A stretch of DNA of 64,000 nucleotides from UMGS172 sp045592985 (GTDB taxonomy: Bacteria > Bacillota > Clostridia > Oscillospirales > Acutalibacteraceae), in contig JAZNVU010000046.1 in assembly GCA_045592985.1 (NCBI GenBank), forward strand, positions 1 to 64,000. Reading direction: 5' to 3'. Under the pieces are notes generated by a model. That model ran no database searches. It was not told where the DNA came from and was given only the letters and a program-made list of their open reading frames with translations. The translations under genes were made by a program, and so were the position numbers. How positions within the stretch are numbered: position 1 is the stretch's first letter; the number at the start of each line of letters is the position of its first letter. Below, in pieces: positions 36,853-44,508 of this stretch.

Positions 36853-38214
36853 ATGAGAAGAACAGAAATTGCAGACATTACATTGGTAGCGGCAGAAAAA
36901 TTTACCTTCCGCGACAAAACCGAAATCGCACGTTGCATTGATTCGATAGGTGCCGATATTATTGAACTTCCCGAAATTAAGAACGGGAAGGAGGATGAGG
37001 TGGTCAACCGTACCATTGCATCTTTGGTAAAAAATACAGCGGTTGCAATACCAGTTGGACTTTCTGATGACGGTGTTGAGATTGCTTGGAATGCCGTAAA
37101 ATCTGCACAAAAACCGCGCCTGCAGGTTGTAATACCCACCTCCACTGTTCAAATGGAGTATATTTATCATCTAAAGGCTGAAAAAATGATTGGTTTTGCA
37201 ATGCCTATCTGCAACGCCGCGTTAGAAAAGTGTGCCGACGTAGAACTTGTTGCTGCCGATGCTACTCGTGCTGACCGCGAGTTCTTGAAAGAACTTTGCA
37301 AAACAGCCGCCGATAACGGTGTTGGCACCGTTACTCTTTGTGACGATGCAGGTGTTATGATGCCTGAGGAGTTCGCTCAGTTGGTACGTGATATAAAATC
37401 GGTCTGCGAAGCTAAAATATACGTCAAATCTAACGATGCAATAGGTCTTGCTGCCGCTAATGCAGTAGCCGCCGTTATGGCAGGTGCCGACGGTGTTAAG
37501 GCTTCTGTTATGGCAAGCGATGTTCTCGATGCAGGCAGATTTGCCGATATTATTCGTGCTAAAGGTAACGATATCGGTATCACTTGCGGACTTAATGTTG
37601 CAGGTGTACACCGCGATATAAATGAACTTGTCGGCAAGGTTGCAGGCGAAAACACAACCAATAATGACGAGAAAAGAATATCACTTTCGGCAGAAAGTAC
37701 ACTTACAGAGGTTTGTGAGGTTGTTAAAAGCCTTGGGTATGAACTTTCCGATGAGGATAACGGCAAGGTTTATGAGGAGTTTAAGCGCGTTTCTGCCCGT
37801 AAACTTAAAGTTGGCAAAAAAGAGCTTGAGGCTGTTGTTGCAAGTGCAGCAATGCAGGTGCCGTCAACCTATCATCTTGAAAGTTACGTGATTAACAGTG
37901 GTAATGTTATTAACGCCACTGCAAATATTACACTTACAAAAGACGGTGAAAAATACTACGGAATCAGCATGGGTGACGGTCCTATCAATGCCGCTTTCCT
38001 TGCTATTGAACAGATAATGGGTCATCATTATGAACTTGACGATTTCCAGATTCAGTCGGTAACTGAAGGCCACGAAGCGTTAGGTTCTGCCGTTGTAAAA
38101 CTTCGCGCAGGCGGTGTTTTGTATTCAGGTAATGGCGTTTCGACCGATATTATCGGTGCCAGCATCCGCGCATACATCAATGCTATCAATAAGATAGTGT
38201 ATGAGAAAAAATAA
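36853..38214 (+). CDS. Isopropylmalate synthase homologue with degenerate active site
   Basis: A 453-residue protein of the LeuA/homocitrate synthase family. Residues 1-270 are the HMGL-like barrel and about 330-453 the LeuA regulatory (leucine-binding type) domain, well kept (NATANITLTKDG, GDGPINAAFLAIEQI). The catalytic signature TLRDGEQ is replaced by TLVAAEK (10-16). The HxH metal ligands are replaced by K192-S-N194. Normal claisen-condensation activity is therefore unlikely. A leucine-sensing or scaffolding role is inferred, supported by the Leu-type T-box in front. Length is shorter than the usual 500 or so residues. Confidence 0.8.
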   Translation: MRRTEIADITLVAAEKFTFRDKTEIARCIDSIGADIIELPEIKNGKEDEVVNRTIASLVKNTAVAIPVGLSDDGVEIAWNAVKSAQKPRLQVVIPTSTVQMEYIYHLKAEKMIGFAMPICNAALEKCADVELVAADATRADREFLKELCKTAADNGVGTVTLCDDAGVMMPEEFAQLVRDIKSVCEAKIYVKSNDAIGLAAANAVAAVMAGADGVKASVMASDVLDAGRFADIIRAKGNDIGITCGLNVAGVHRDINELVGKVAGENTTNNDEKRISLSAESTLTEVCEVVKSLGYELSDEDNGKVYEEFKRVSARKLKVGKKELEAVVASAAMQVPSTYHLESYVINSGNVINATANITLTKDGEKYYGISMGDGPINAAFLAIEQIMGHHYELDDFQIQSVTEGHEALGSAVVKLRAGGVLYSGNGVSTDIIGASIRAYINAINKIVYEKK

Positions 38215-38243
38215 TCCTTTAAAAGTATTAAGGAGAAACCAAG

Positions 38244-40703
38244 ATGAAATTATCGTTTTCAACCCTGGCGGTAGCCGATAAAAGTTTTACCGCTGTTTGT
38301 GATACGGCTTTGGATTATGGATTTGACGGTTTTGAAATATATGATATTGACAGCGATGCTATAAACGGTAACGACAGTATTTTTAACTCCGTTGCCGTGT
38401 CATCCGCCAAGAGAAAACTGGTCAACCGACACGTTGCTATATCGGCACTTGTGTTACCGAAAAAGGTGGGCAAATCCACTGCCGATACTGAAATAATTGC
38501 ACGTTATGTTGAGGAAGCAGGATATATCGGAGTCCCTAATGTCATAGTCACTTTAGACGATACAGCAGATGCCGAGACAATAAAGTCGGTGTTTGAATCT
38601 GTAATGCCTCTTACCGAAAAAAACGGAGTGACATTGCTTTTTGAAACGGTTGGAAAATATTGCAATACCGAAAACGTCATTGACGTTATAAACATGTTTA
38701 GTTGCGGCAACGTTGGCGCTTCGTGGAACATACGCGAGACATTTTTCGGTGCAAAGGAAACCGCAGAGCAGACCATAAAAATTCTGGGTGCCTATATATG
38801 CAATGTCAGAATAGGTGATATGAAGGACGGCAAAAAGGTATTGCTCGGAGACGGTGAGTTGCCTGTAGATGAGTTTGTTTTTGCTTTGCGTTCACTCAAC
38901 TACGAAGGCTATACTACGGTTGAGCCGAATGATGAAATTGATAATAACGACATCGTATTTACTCATTATGTGAGTTTTATGTCCAATGTAACCGATGGAT
39001 TTGCCGCAAAACGTCCTGTTCAGTACAACCGTTCCAAGACAGGTGAGTTTGTCTGGGAAAGATACTCGGTTATCGACAAAACCTTTTCACAGGTGCTTGA
39101 TACCATGGTCGATTATTTCCCCGACCAGTATGCCTTTAAATACACTACGCTTGATTATACAAGAACATACGCAGAGTTCAGACGTGACGTAGACCGTGTA
39201 GCCGCATCGCTTATCGCAATGGGCGTTAAACCCGGCTATCACGTCGCTATTTGGGCAACCAACGTGCCTCAATGGTTCTTGACCTTCTGGGCAACTGTTA
39301 AAATCGGCGCAGTTTTGGTTACCGTAAATACTGCCTATAAACTTCACGAGGCTGAGTATTTGCTCCGTCAGTCCGACACCCATACTTTGGTTATGATTGA
39401 GGACTGTAAGGACTCTAATTATAAAGAAATTATCGAAACTCTTTGCCCCGAACTTAAAACCTTAGAGGCAGGAAAACCGCTTCATTGTAAAAACTTGCCA
39501 TTCCTTAAGAACATTGTAACGGTAGGCTTTAACATGGACGGTTGTCTTACATGGGAACAGATGCTCGACCTTTCTGACCGTGTTCCGGTTGAAGAGGTGC
39601 GCCGCAGAGCCGCCGAAGTAAAACCCGACGATGTATGTAATATGCAGTACACTTCGGGTACAACGGGATTCCCTAAAGGTGTTATGCTGACACACAGAAA
39701 CATTGTAAATAACGGTAAGATAATCGGTGACAGAATGGATTTGTCGACCGCCGACCGTATGATGGTGCAGGTGCCGATGTTCCATTGCTTTGGAATGGTG
39801 CTTTCTATGACCTCTACCATGACCCACGGCGGAACGCTTTGCCCTATGCCGTATTTCTCACCCAAGTCTTCTTTGGCATGTGTAAATGACGAGCATATTA
39901 CGTGTTTCAACGGTGTTCCTACCATGTTTATTGCCATGTTTGCGCATGAAGATTTTGCCAAGACTGATTTTTCATACATTCGTACCGGCATTATGGCAGG
40001 AGCAAACTGTCCTGCCGACCTTATGAGAAGAGCCGCCGACGAGATGAACATGAAAGAAATCATCAGCGTTTACGGTCAGACCGAGGCTTCACCCGGTTGC
40101 ACAATGGGTGAAGTTAATGAGGATATCGACCACCGCGTTGAAACGGTTGGCTCGGCTTTCCCAGGTGTTGAATGTAAGATTATCGACCCCGAAACAGGCG
40201 AAGAATTACCCGACGGTGAAAACGGCGAGTTTGTTGCCCGCGGTTATAACATTATGAAGGGTTATTATAAAATGCCTAAGGCAACTGCATCAACCATCGA
40301 CAAAGAGGGTTGGCTCCATTCGGGAGATATCTGTTGCCGTACACCTGACGGATACTATAAGGTTACCGGCCGTCTTAAAGATATGATTATCCGTGGCGGT
40401 GAAAACCTTTATCCGAGAGAAATTGAGGAATTTTACCTCGGTCACAGCAAGGTTAAGGACGTTCAGGTTGTCGGTGTTCCCGATAAGCGTTACGGCGAAG
40501 AGGCTTGTGCTTGGATTATCCTCAAGGATGGCGAAACCTCGGATGAAAACGAGATGAGAGAATATGGCAACAGTTTTATGGCTCGCCATAAGGTGCCGAG
40601 ATATTTTATTTTCACTTCCGAGTTCCCAATGAATGCTGCAGGTAAGATTTTAAAATACAAAATGCGTGATATGTCGGTCGAACAACTCGGCCTCGACAAA
40701 TGA
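38244..40703 (+). CDS. Fusion of TIM-barrel (AP-endonuclease-2/xylose isomerase-like) and acyl-CoA ligase
   Basis: An 819-residue protein. Residues 1-250 resemble sugar-phosphate isomerase/epimerase barrels (MKLSFSTLAVADKSF at the start, VEPNDEI near the end). From about 265 there is a complete FadD-type AMP-forming ligase: QYTSGTTGFPKGVMLTH at about 468, YGQTEASPG, and a C-terminal GRLKDMIIRGGENLYPREIE. The ligase would activate a carboxylic acid to its CoA thioester. I know of no common example of this fusion. It is co-transcribed with the degenerate LeuA homologue under the Leu-type T-box. Confidence 0.85.
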   Translation: MKLSFSTLAVADKSFTAVCDTALDYGFDGFEIYDIDSDAINGNDSIFNSVAVSSAKRKLVNRHVAISALVLPKKVGKSTADTEIIARYVEEAGYIGVPNVIVTLDDTADAETIKSVFESVMPLTEKNGVTLLFETVGKYCNTENVIDVINMFSCGNVGASWNIRETFFGAKETAEQTIKILGAYICNVRIGDMKDGKKVLLGDGELPVDEFVFALRSLNYEGYTTVEPNDEIDNNDIVFTHYVSFMSNVTDGFAAKRPVQYNRSKTGEFVWERYSVIDKTFSQVLDTMVDYFPDQYAFKYTTLDYTRTYAEFRRDVDRVAASLIAMGVKPGYHVAIWATNVPQWFLTFWATVKIGAVLVTVNTAYKLHEAEYLLRQSDTHTLVMIEDCKDSNYKEIIETLCPELKTLEAGKPLHCKNLPFLKNIVTVGFNMDGCLTWEQMLDLSDRVPVEEVRRRAAEVKPDDVCNMQYTSGTTGFPKGVMLTHRNIVNNGKIIGDRMDLSTADRMMVQVPMFHCFGMVLSMTSTMTHGGTLCPMPYFSPKSSLACVNDEHITCFNGVPTMFIAMFAHEDFAKTDFSYIRTGIMAGANCPADLMRRAADEMNMKEIISVYGQTEASPGCTMGEVNEDIDHRVETVGSAFPGVECKIIDPETGEELPDGENGEFVARGYNIMKGYYKMPKATASTIDKEGWLHSGDICCRTPDGYYKVTGRLKDMIIRGGENLYPREIEEFYLGHSKVKDVQVVGVPDKRYGEEACAWIILKDGETSDENEMREYGNSFMARHKVPRYFIFTSEFPMNAAGKILKYKMRDMSVEQLGLDK

Positions 40704-40718
40704 TAGGGGGTGGATTTT

Positions 40719-41519
40719 GTGCACCCTATAGTTGATTGCCATTGCCATATTTACCCTGAAAAGATTGCTGCAAAGGCAGTAGAGGGGATAGGCAAGTTTT
40801 ACGACATACCCATGGTGTGCGACGGTACGGTTGCTGATATGCAAAAACGCGAAAAAGAAGCAGGTGTTACGCATTGCATCGTATTTTCGGTTGCAACCAC
40901 CGTTAAGCAGGTCCAGTCTATAAATAACTTTATAGCAACCGAAGTCGAAAAATCAAAGGGCTTTATGACTGGTCTCGGCACCTTGCATCCCGACAGTACC
41001 GATGTGGAAGGGGATATAGAGCATCTTATGTCTTTAGGGCTTAAAGGTGTTAAGTTTCACCCCGATTTTCAAGGGTTTGCCATAGATGAGCAGCGTTGCT
41101 TTAAAATCTATGAAATCTGTGAAGAAAAGGGCCTTCCTGTGCTTTTTCATACGGGTGACACACGTTATAACTACTCTAACCCCGACCACGTAAAACCGAT
41201 TTTAGAGGTTTTTCCTAAATTGACCGTAATCGGTGCGCATTTAGGCGGTTGGTCAATGTGGGATAAAGCAGTTGATGATTTAAGCGGTTATAAAAACTTT
41301 TTTGTCGATTGCTCGTCGTCGCTTTATGCAATATCTCCCGAAAAGGCAACCGAGGTTATAAAGGCATATGGCACCGACAGAGTGCTGTTTGCCACCGATT
41401 ATCCTATGTGGGAGCCTAAAAAAGAGTTAGAAAGATTTAATCGATTGTCGCTCACTAAGGAAGAAAAAGAGCAAATTCTTTATAAAAACGCAAAACAACT
41501 TTTTAATTTGTCAATTTAA
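40719..41519 (+). CDS. Amidohydrolase (PF04909-type metal-dependent hydrolase/decarboxylase)
   Basis: A 266-residue TIM-barrel metal enzyme. The metal ligands are recognisable: DCHCHIYP at the start, FHTGDTRY, GAHLGGW and the late FATDYPMW aspartate. The family includes ACMSD-like decarboxylases and hydrolases; the substrate here is unknown. I chose the GTG at 40719 because AGGGGGTG lies at the right distance; a GTG at 40710 falls inside that site. It is the third gene of the Leu T-box group. Confidence 0.8.
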   Translation: MHPIVDCHCHIYPEKIAAKAVEGIGKFYDIPMVCDGTVADMQKREKEAGVTHCIVFSVATTVKQVQSINNFIATEVEKSKGFMTGLGTLHPDSTDVEGDIEHLMSLGLKGVKFHPDFQGFAIDEQRCFKIYEICEEKGLPVLFHTGDTRYNYSNPDHVKPILEVFPKLTVIGAHLGGWSMWDKAVDDLSGYKNFFVDCSSSLYAISPEKATEVIKAYGTDRVLFATDYPMWEPKKELERFNRLSLTKEEKEQILYKNAKQLFNLSI

Positions 41520-41556
41520 ATTATTGAATTTTTTTGTGTTTTTTTGAAAAATATGC

Positions 41557-41585
41557 TTGACAAATAAAATTTTAAAGCGTATAAT
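41557..41585 (+). promoter_or_regulatory. Promoter of T-box 2
   Basis: TTGACA (41557-41562), a 17-base spacer and TATAAT (41580-41585), both perfect. The A/T-rich 41520-41556 shows no clear terminator for the preceding gene. Confidence 0.93.
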
Positions 41586-41591
41586 ACACTA

Positions 41592-41870
41592 AACTTAATA
41601 AAAAGGCTATGACGAAGACGGAGTTTTCTTAAAACTTCAAAGAGAGTCGGGGACGGTGCAATCCCGATAAGCGGTAGAATTCTTCCCATCACTTCTGAGC
41701 CGAAGACCCGAAAAGATAGTGAGTAGGCGTCTTCCGTGACTGCTACGTTAGTGCATAGGACTTGTTAGAGTCTGAAGTGGCGTTTAAAACGCAATTTGAG
41801 TGGTACCGCGGGTACGAATTGTTTATTCGACTCGTCTCAAAGTTTTCTTTGAGACGGGTCTTTATTTTTT
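41592..41870 (+). promoter_or_regulatory. T-box leader 2, specifier AUC (Ile)
   Basis: A full T-box. It has the stem I AGAGAGTCGG and GGTGCAATCCCG elements. The specifier ATC at 41688-41690 is followed by ACTTCTGAGC. Stem III has GAAGAC/GTCTTC arms. The T-box element is TGAGTGGTACCGCGGGT (tip TGGTACCGCG 41801-41810). The terminator has a 14-bp stem, 41829-41842 with 41847-41860, and TTTATTTTTTT. Isoleucine starvation should switch on the following ligase gene. Confidence 0.93.
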
Positions 41871-41895
41871 TAGTATTTCGAAAGGAGAAACCAAA

Positions 41896-44163
41896 ATGAG
41901 TACAGAAAACACCATGTCACAGTTATCAGAGGTAGCATCTCGAATTAAGGAGATGCGCGAGATTATGGGTTGGTCAAAGGCTGAAATGGCCGAGAAAACC
42001 GAGGTGTCCGAGCAAATTTACAACATGTATGAATCAGGTGAGGATGACCTTCCTTTCTCGTTTATTTACAAATGTGCTAAGGTCTTCGATATCCAGATGA
42101 CGCAGTTGCTTGAAGGTAAAACTGCAAGACTGTCATCGTATACTGTTACAAGAAAAGGTCAAGGTCAGACCACCGTTGACGAGGATGGAATTACCATTCG
42201 AAATCTGGCACCTAAGTTTAAAGATAAAATATCTGAGCCTTACATGGTTCGTTATGAATATTCTGCCGATCTTCAGAACCGTCCTATTGAGGTTACCACC
42301 CATTCCGGACAGGAGTTTGACCTCGTTTTGGAGGGCTCTTTAAAGGTTAGGGTTGGCGAACACACCGAAGTCCTTAACGAAGGTGACAGTATCTATTACA
42401 ATTCGTCAACACCTCACGGTATGATTGCTGTCGGCGGTAAGGATTGTGTATTCTGTGCCGTTGTTTTACCGGGTGAGGAAACCAAGGAGGAAACGGTTAC
42501 CAAGAGTATTGCTAAGGCACGTGCCACGCAGAAACTTGTTTGCGAAAAATTTGTTAAGGTTGAAGAGGATGAAAACGGTTGCCTTAAATCAATCGATTTC
42601 CCCAACCGCGAAAGTTTTAACTTCGGTTTTGACATTGTCGACGGTATTGCCGAAAAATACCCAGAAAAACTTGCAATGATTCACGTCAGCAAGGATATGA
42701 CCGAACGTCGCTTCACCTTTGCCGATATCAAGCGTGCTTCTTCGCAGGTTGCTAACTATTTCGCATCGCTCGGCATTAAAAAGGGCGACCGTGTAATGCT
42801 TGTTTTAAAGCGTCACTATCAGTTCTGGTTCAGCATGGTTGCTCTTCATAAACTTGGTGCAATAGCTATCCCTGCAACACACCAACTTAAAGACCACGAC
42901 TTTGAATACCGTTTTAATGCCGCAGGCGTTTCGGCAATTGTTTGCACTTCAGATGACGATGTTTATAAAATTGTTGATAACGCTCAAAAGAACAGTCCTA
43001 CACTCACCACTAAAATTTTGGTTGGTAAATCGGTTGAGGGTTGGCATGATTTTGATGCTGAATACAGCAGATTCTCGGGCAAGTTTGCAAGGACAGAGGA
43101 TTTATCCTCAGGTGACGATGCCGCATTGATGTTCTTTACTTCGGGTACTACCGGCAACCCCAAAATGGCTTCGCATAAGCATACCTACGCTTTAGGCCAT
43201 TTTGTTACCGCCAAATATTGGCATTGCTGTGAGCGTGATGGCTTGCATTTGACTATTTCTGATACCGGTTGGGGTAAATCACTTTGGGGTAAACTTTACG
43301 GTCAGTGGCTTTGTGAGGGTGCAGTCTTTGTTTACGACTTCGACCGCTTTAACGCTGCCGATATTTTGCCCATGTTTGCAAAATACAATATAACCACCTT
43401 CTGCGCACCTCCTACTATGCTTAGAATGCTTATTAAAGAAGATTTGTCAAAGTATGACCTGTCAAGCATCCACCATATGACCACCGCAGGTGAGGCTTTG
43501 AATCCTGAAGTATTCCGTCAGTTTGAGGCTGCAACGGGTCTTCAGATTATGGAAGGCTTCGGTCAGACCGAAACCACGCTTACAATTGCGAACCTTGTGG
43601 GAACTACCCCCAAACTCGGTTCAATGGGTAAGGCATCGCCTCAGTATGATATCGACATTGTTGACCCCGACGGCAACTCGGTTCCCACCGGTGAAACAGG
43701 TGAAATTGTTGTTCGTCTTAAAGACGGTGACCCCTGTGGACTGTTCAGGGAATACTATCGTGACCAAGAAAAGACCAACGAGGCTGTTTATGACGGAATG
43801 TATCATACCGGAGATACTGCGTGGAGAGACGAGGACGGTTACTTCTGGTATGTCAGCCGTATCGATGATGTTATTAAGTCTTCGGGTTACCGCATAGGAC
43901 CCTTTGAGATTGAAAGCGTTATTATGGAATTGCCGTATGTTCTCGAATGCGGAGTTTCGGCGGCACCCGATGAAGTAAGAGGTCAGGTTGTTAAGGCAAG
44001 CATTGTGCTTACTAAAGGTACTGAACCTACCGAAGAACTTAAAAAGGAAATTCAGAATTACGTTAAGGAACACACAGCGCCATATAAATATCCAAGAGTC
44101 GTTGTTTTCCGCGATGAATTACCAAAAACTATCAGTGGCAAGATTCAAAGAAATAAACTTTGA
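41896..44163 (+). CDS. XRE-HTH / cupin / acyl-CoA ligase fusion (Ile T-box)
   Basis: A 755-residue protein. The ATG at 41896 follows AAAGGAG, downstream of the T-box terminator. Residues about 12-66 are an XRE helix-turn-helix (MREIMGWSKAEMAEKTEVSE). About 125-190 is a cupin (EFDLVLEGSLKV, EGDSIYYNSSTPHGM). The rest is an AMP-forming ligase of the acetyl/medium-chain acyl-CoA synthetase type (FFTSGTTGNPK at about 413, EGFGQTETT, SSGYRIGPFEIE, GKIQRNKL end). HTH-cupin pairs normally form stand-alone regulators, so this is a regulator-enzyme fusion. 2-methylbutyrate is an inferred substrate. Confidence 0.85.
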   Translation: MSTENTMSQLSEVASRIKEMREIMGWSKAEMAEKTEVSEQIYNMYESGEDDLPFSFIYKCAKVFDIQMTQLLEGKTARLSSYTVTRKGQGQTTVDEDGITIRNLAPKFKDKISEPYMVRYEYSADLQNRPIEVTTHSGQEFDLVLEGSLKVRVGEHTEVLNEGDSIYYNSSTPHGMIAVGGKDCVFCAVVLPGEETKEETVTKSIAKARATQKLVCEKFVKVEEDENGCLKSIDFPNRESFNFGFDIVDGIAEKYPEKLAMIHVSKDMTERRFTFADIKRASSQVANYFASLGIKKGDRVMLVLKRHYQFWFSMVALHKLGAIAIPATHQLKDHDFEYRFNAAGVSAIVCTSDDDVYKIVDNAQKNSPTLTTKILVGKSVEGWHDFDAEYSRFSGKFARTEDLSSGDDAALMFFTSGTTGNPKMASHKHTYALGHFVTAKYWHCCERDGLHLTISDTGWGKSLWGKLYGQWLCEGAVFVYDFDRFNAADILPMFAKYNITTFCAPPTMLRMLIKEDLSKYDLSSIHHMTTAGEALNPEVFRQFEAATGLQIMEGFGQTETTLTIANLVGTTPKLGSMGKASPQYDIDIVDPDGNSVPTGETGEIVVRLKDGDPCGLFREYYRDQEKTNEAVYDGMYHTGDTAWRDEDGYFWYVSRIDDVIKSSGYRIGPFEIESVIMELPYVLECGVSAAPDEVRGQVVKASIVLTKGTEPTEELKKEIQNYVKEHTAPYKYPRVVVFRDELPKTISGKIQRNKL

Positions 44164-44166
44164 TAC

Positions 44167-44195
44167 TTGACAAATACCGACATATTTGGTATAAT
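44167..44195 (+). promoter_or_regulatory. Promoter of T-box 3
   Basis: Perfect TTGACA (44167-44172) begins three bases after the preceding stop codon; 17-base spacer; perfect TATAAT (44190-44195). No terminator precedes it, so read-through from the Ile-controlled gene is possible. Confidence 0.93.
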
Positions 44196-44203
44196 CCTGA
44201 TAT

Positions 44204-44483
44204 TAAAGGCTTTGACGAAGAGGATGCCGGACTAAAAGTGTTTTCAGAGAGTCAACGTTTGGTGCGAGTTGACAGCACGGTTTCGCATTTGTAACTTCCG
44301 AGCCGAAAGGAAGAACAGCGCTTTTGCTTAGTAGAACCTTTCCGTTACTGCTGCGTAAATGCATAGGGCTTAATTGAGTCTGAGTGGTACAAAGTGAACC
44401 TTTGTGCAATTTGAGTGGTACCGCGGGATATAAAGTTTTTTATAGCTCGTCTCAAAGGATTTTACTTTGAGGCGGGCTTTTTT
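44204..44483 (+). promoter_or_regulatory. T-box leader 3, specifier GUA (Val)
   Basis: A T-box closely related to leader 2. It has CAGAGAGTC and GGTGCGAG in stem I. The specifier GTA at 44291-44293 is followed by ACTTCCGAGC. Stem III is GAAAGG/CCTTTC. The T-box element TGAGTGGTACCGCGGG is at about 44412-44427. The terminator is 44445-44457 with 44465-44477 plus TTTTTT. tRNA-Val starvation should open the following operon. Confidence 0.92.
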
Positions 44484-44508
44484 ACCGCCTTTAAAATGGG
44501 AGGAAAAC

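Noticed and set aside
36853..38214. Functional isopropylmalate synthase (leuA)
   Set aside because: The catalytic Arg/Asp signature and both metal-binding histidines are replaced.
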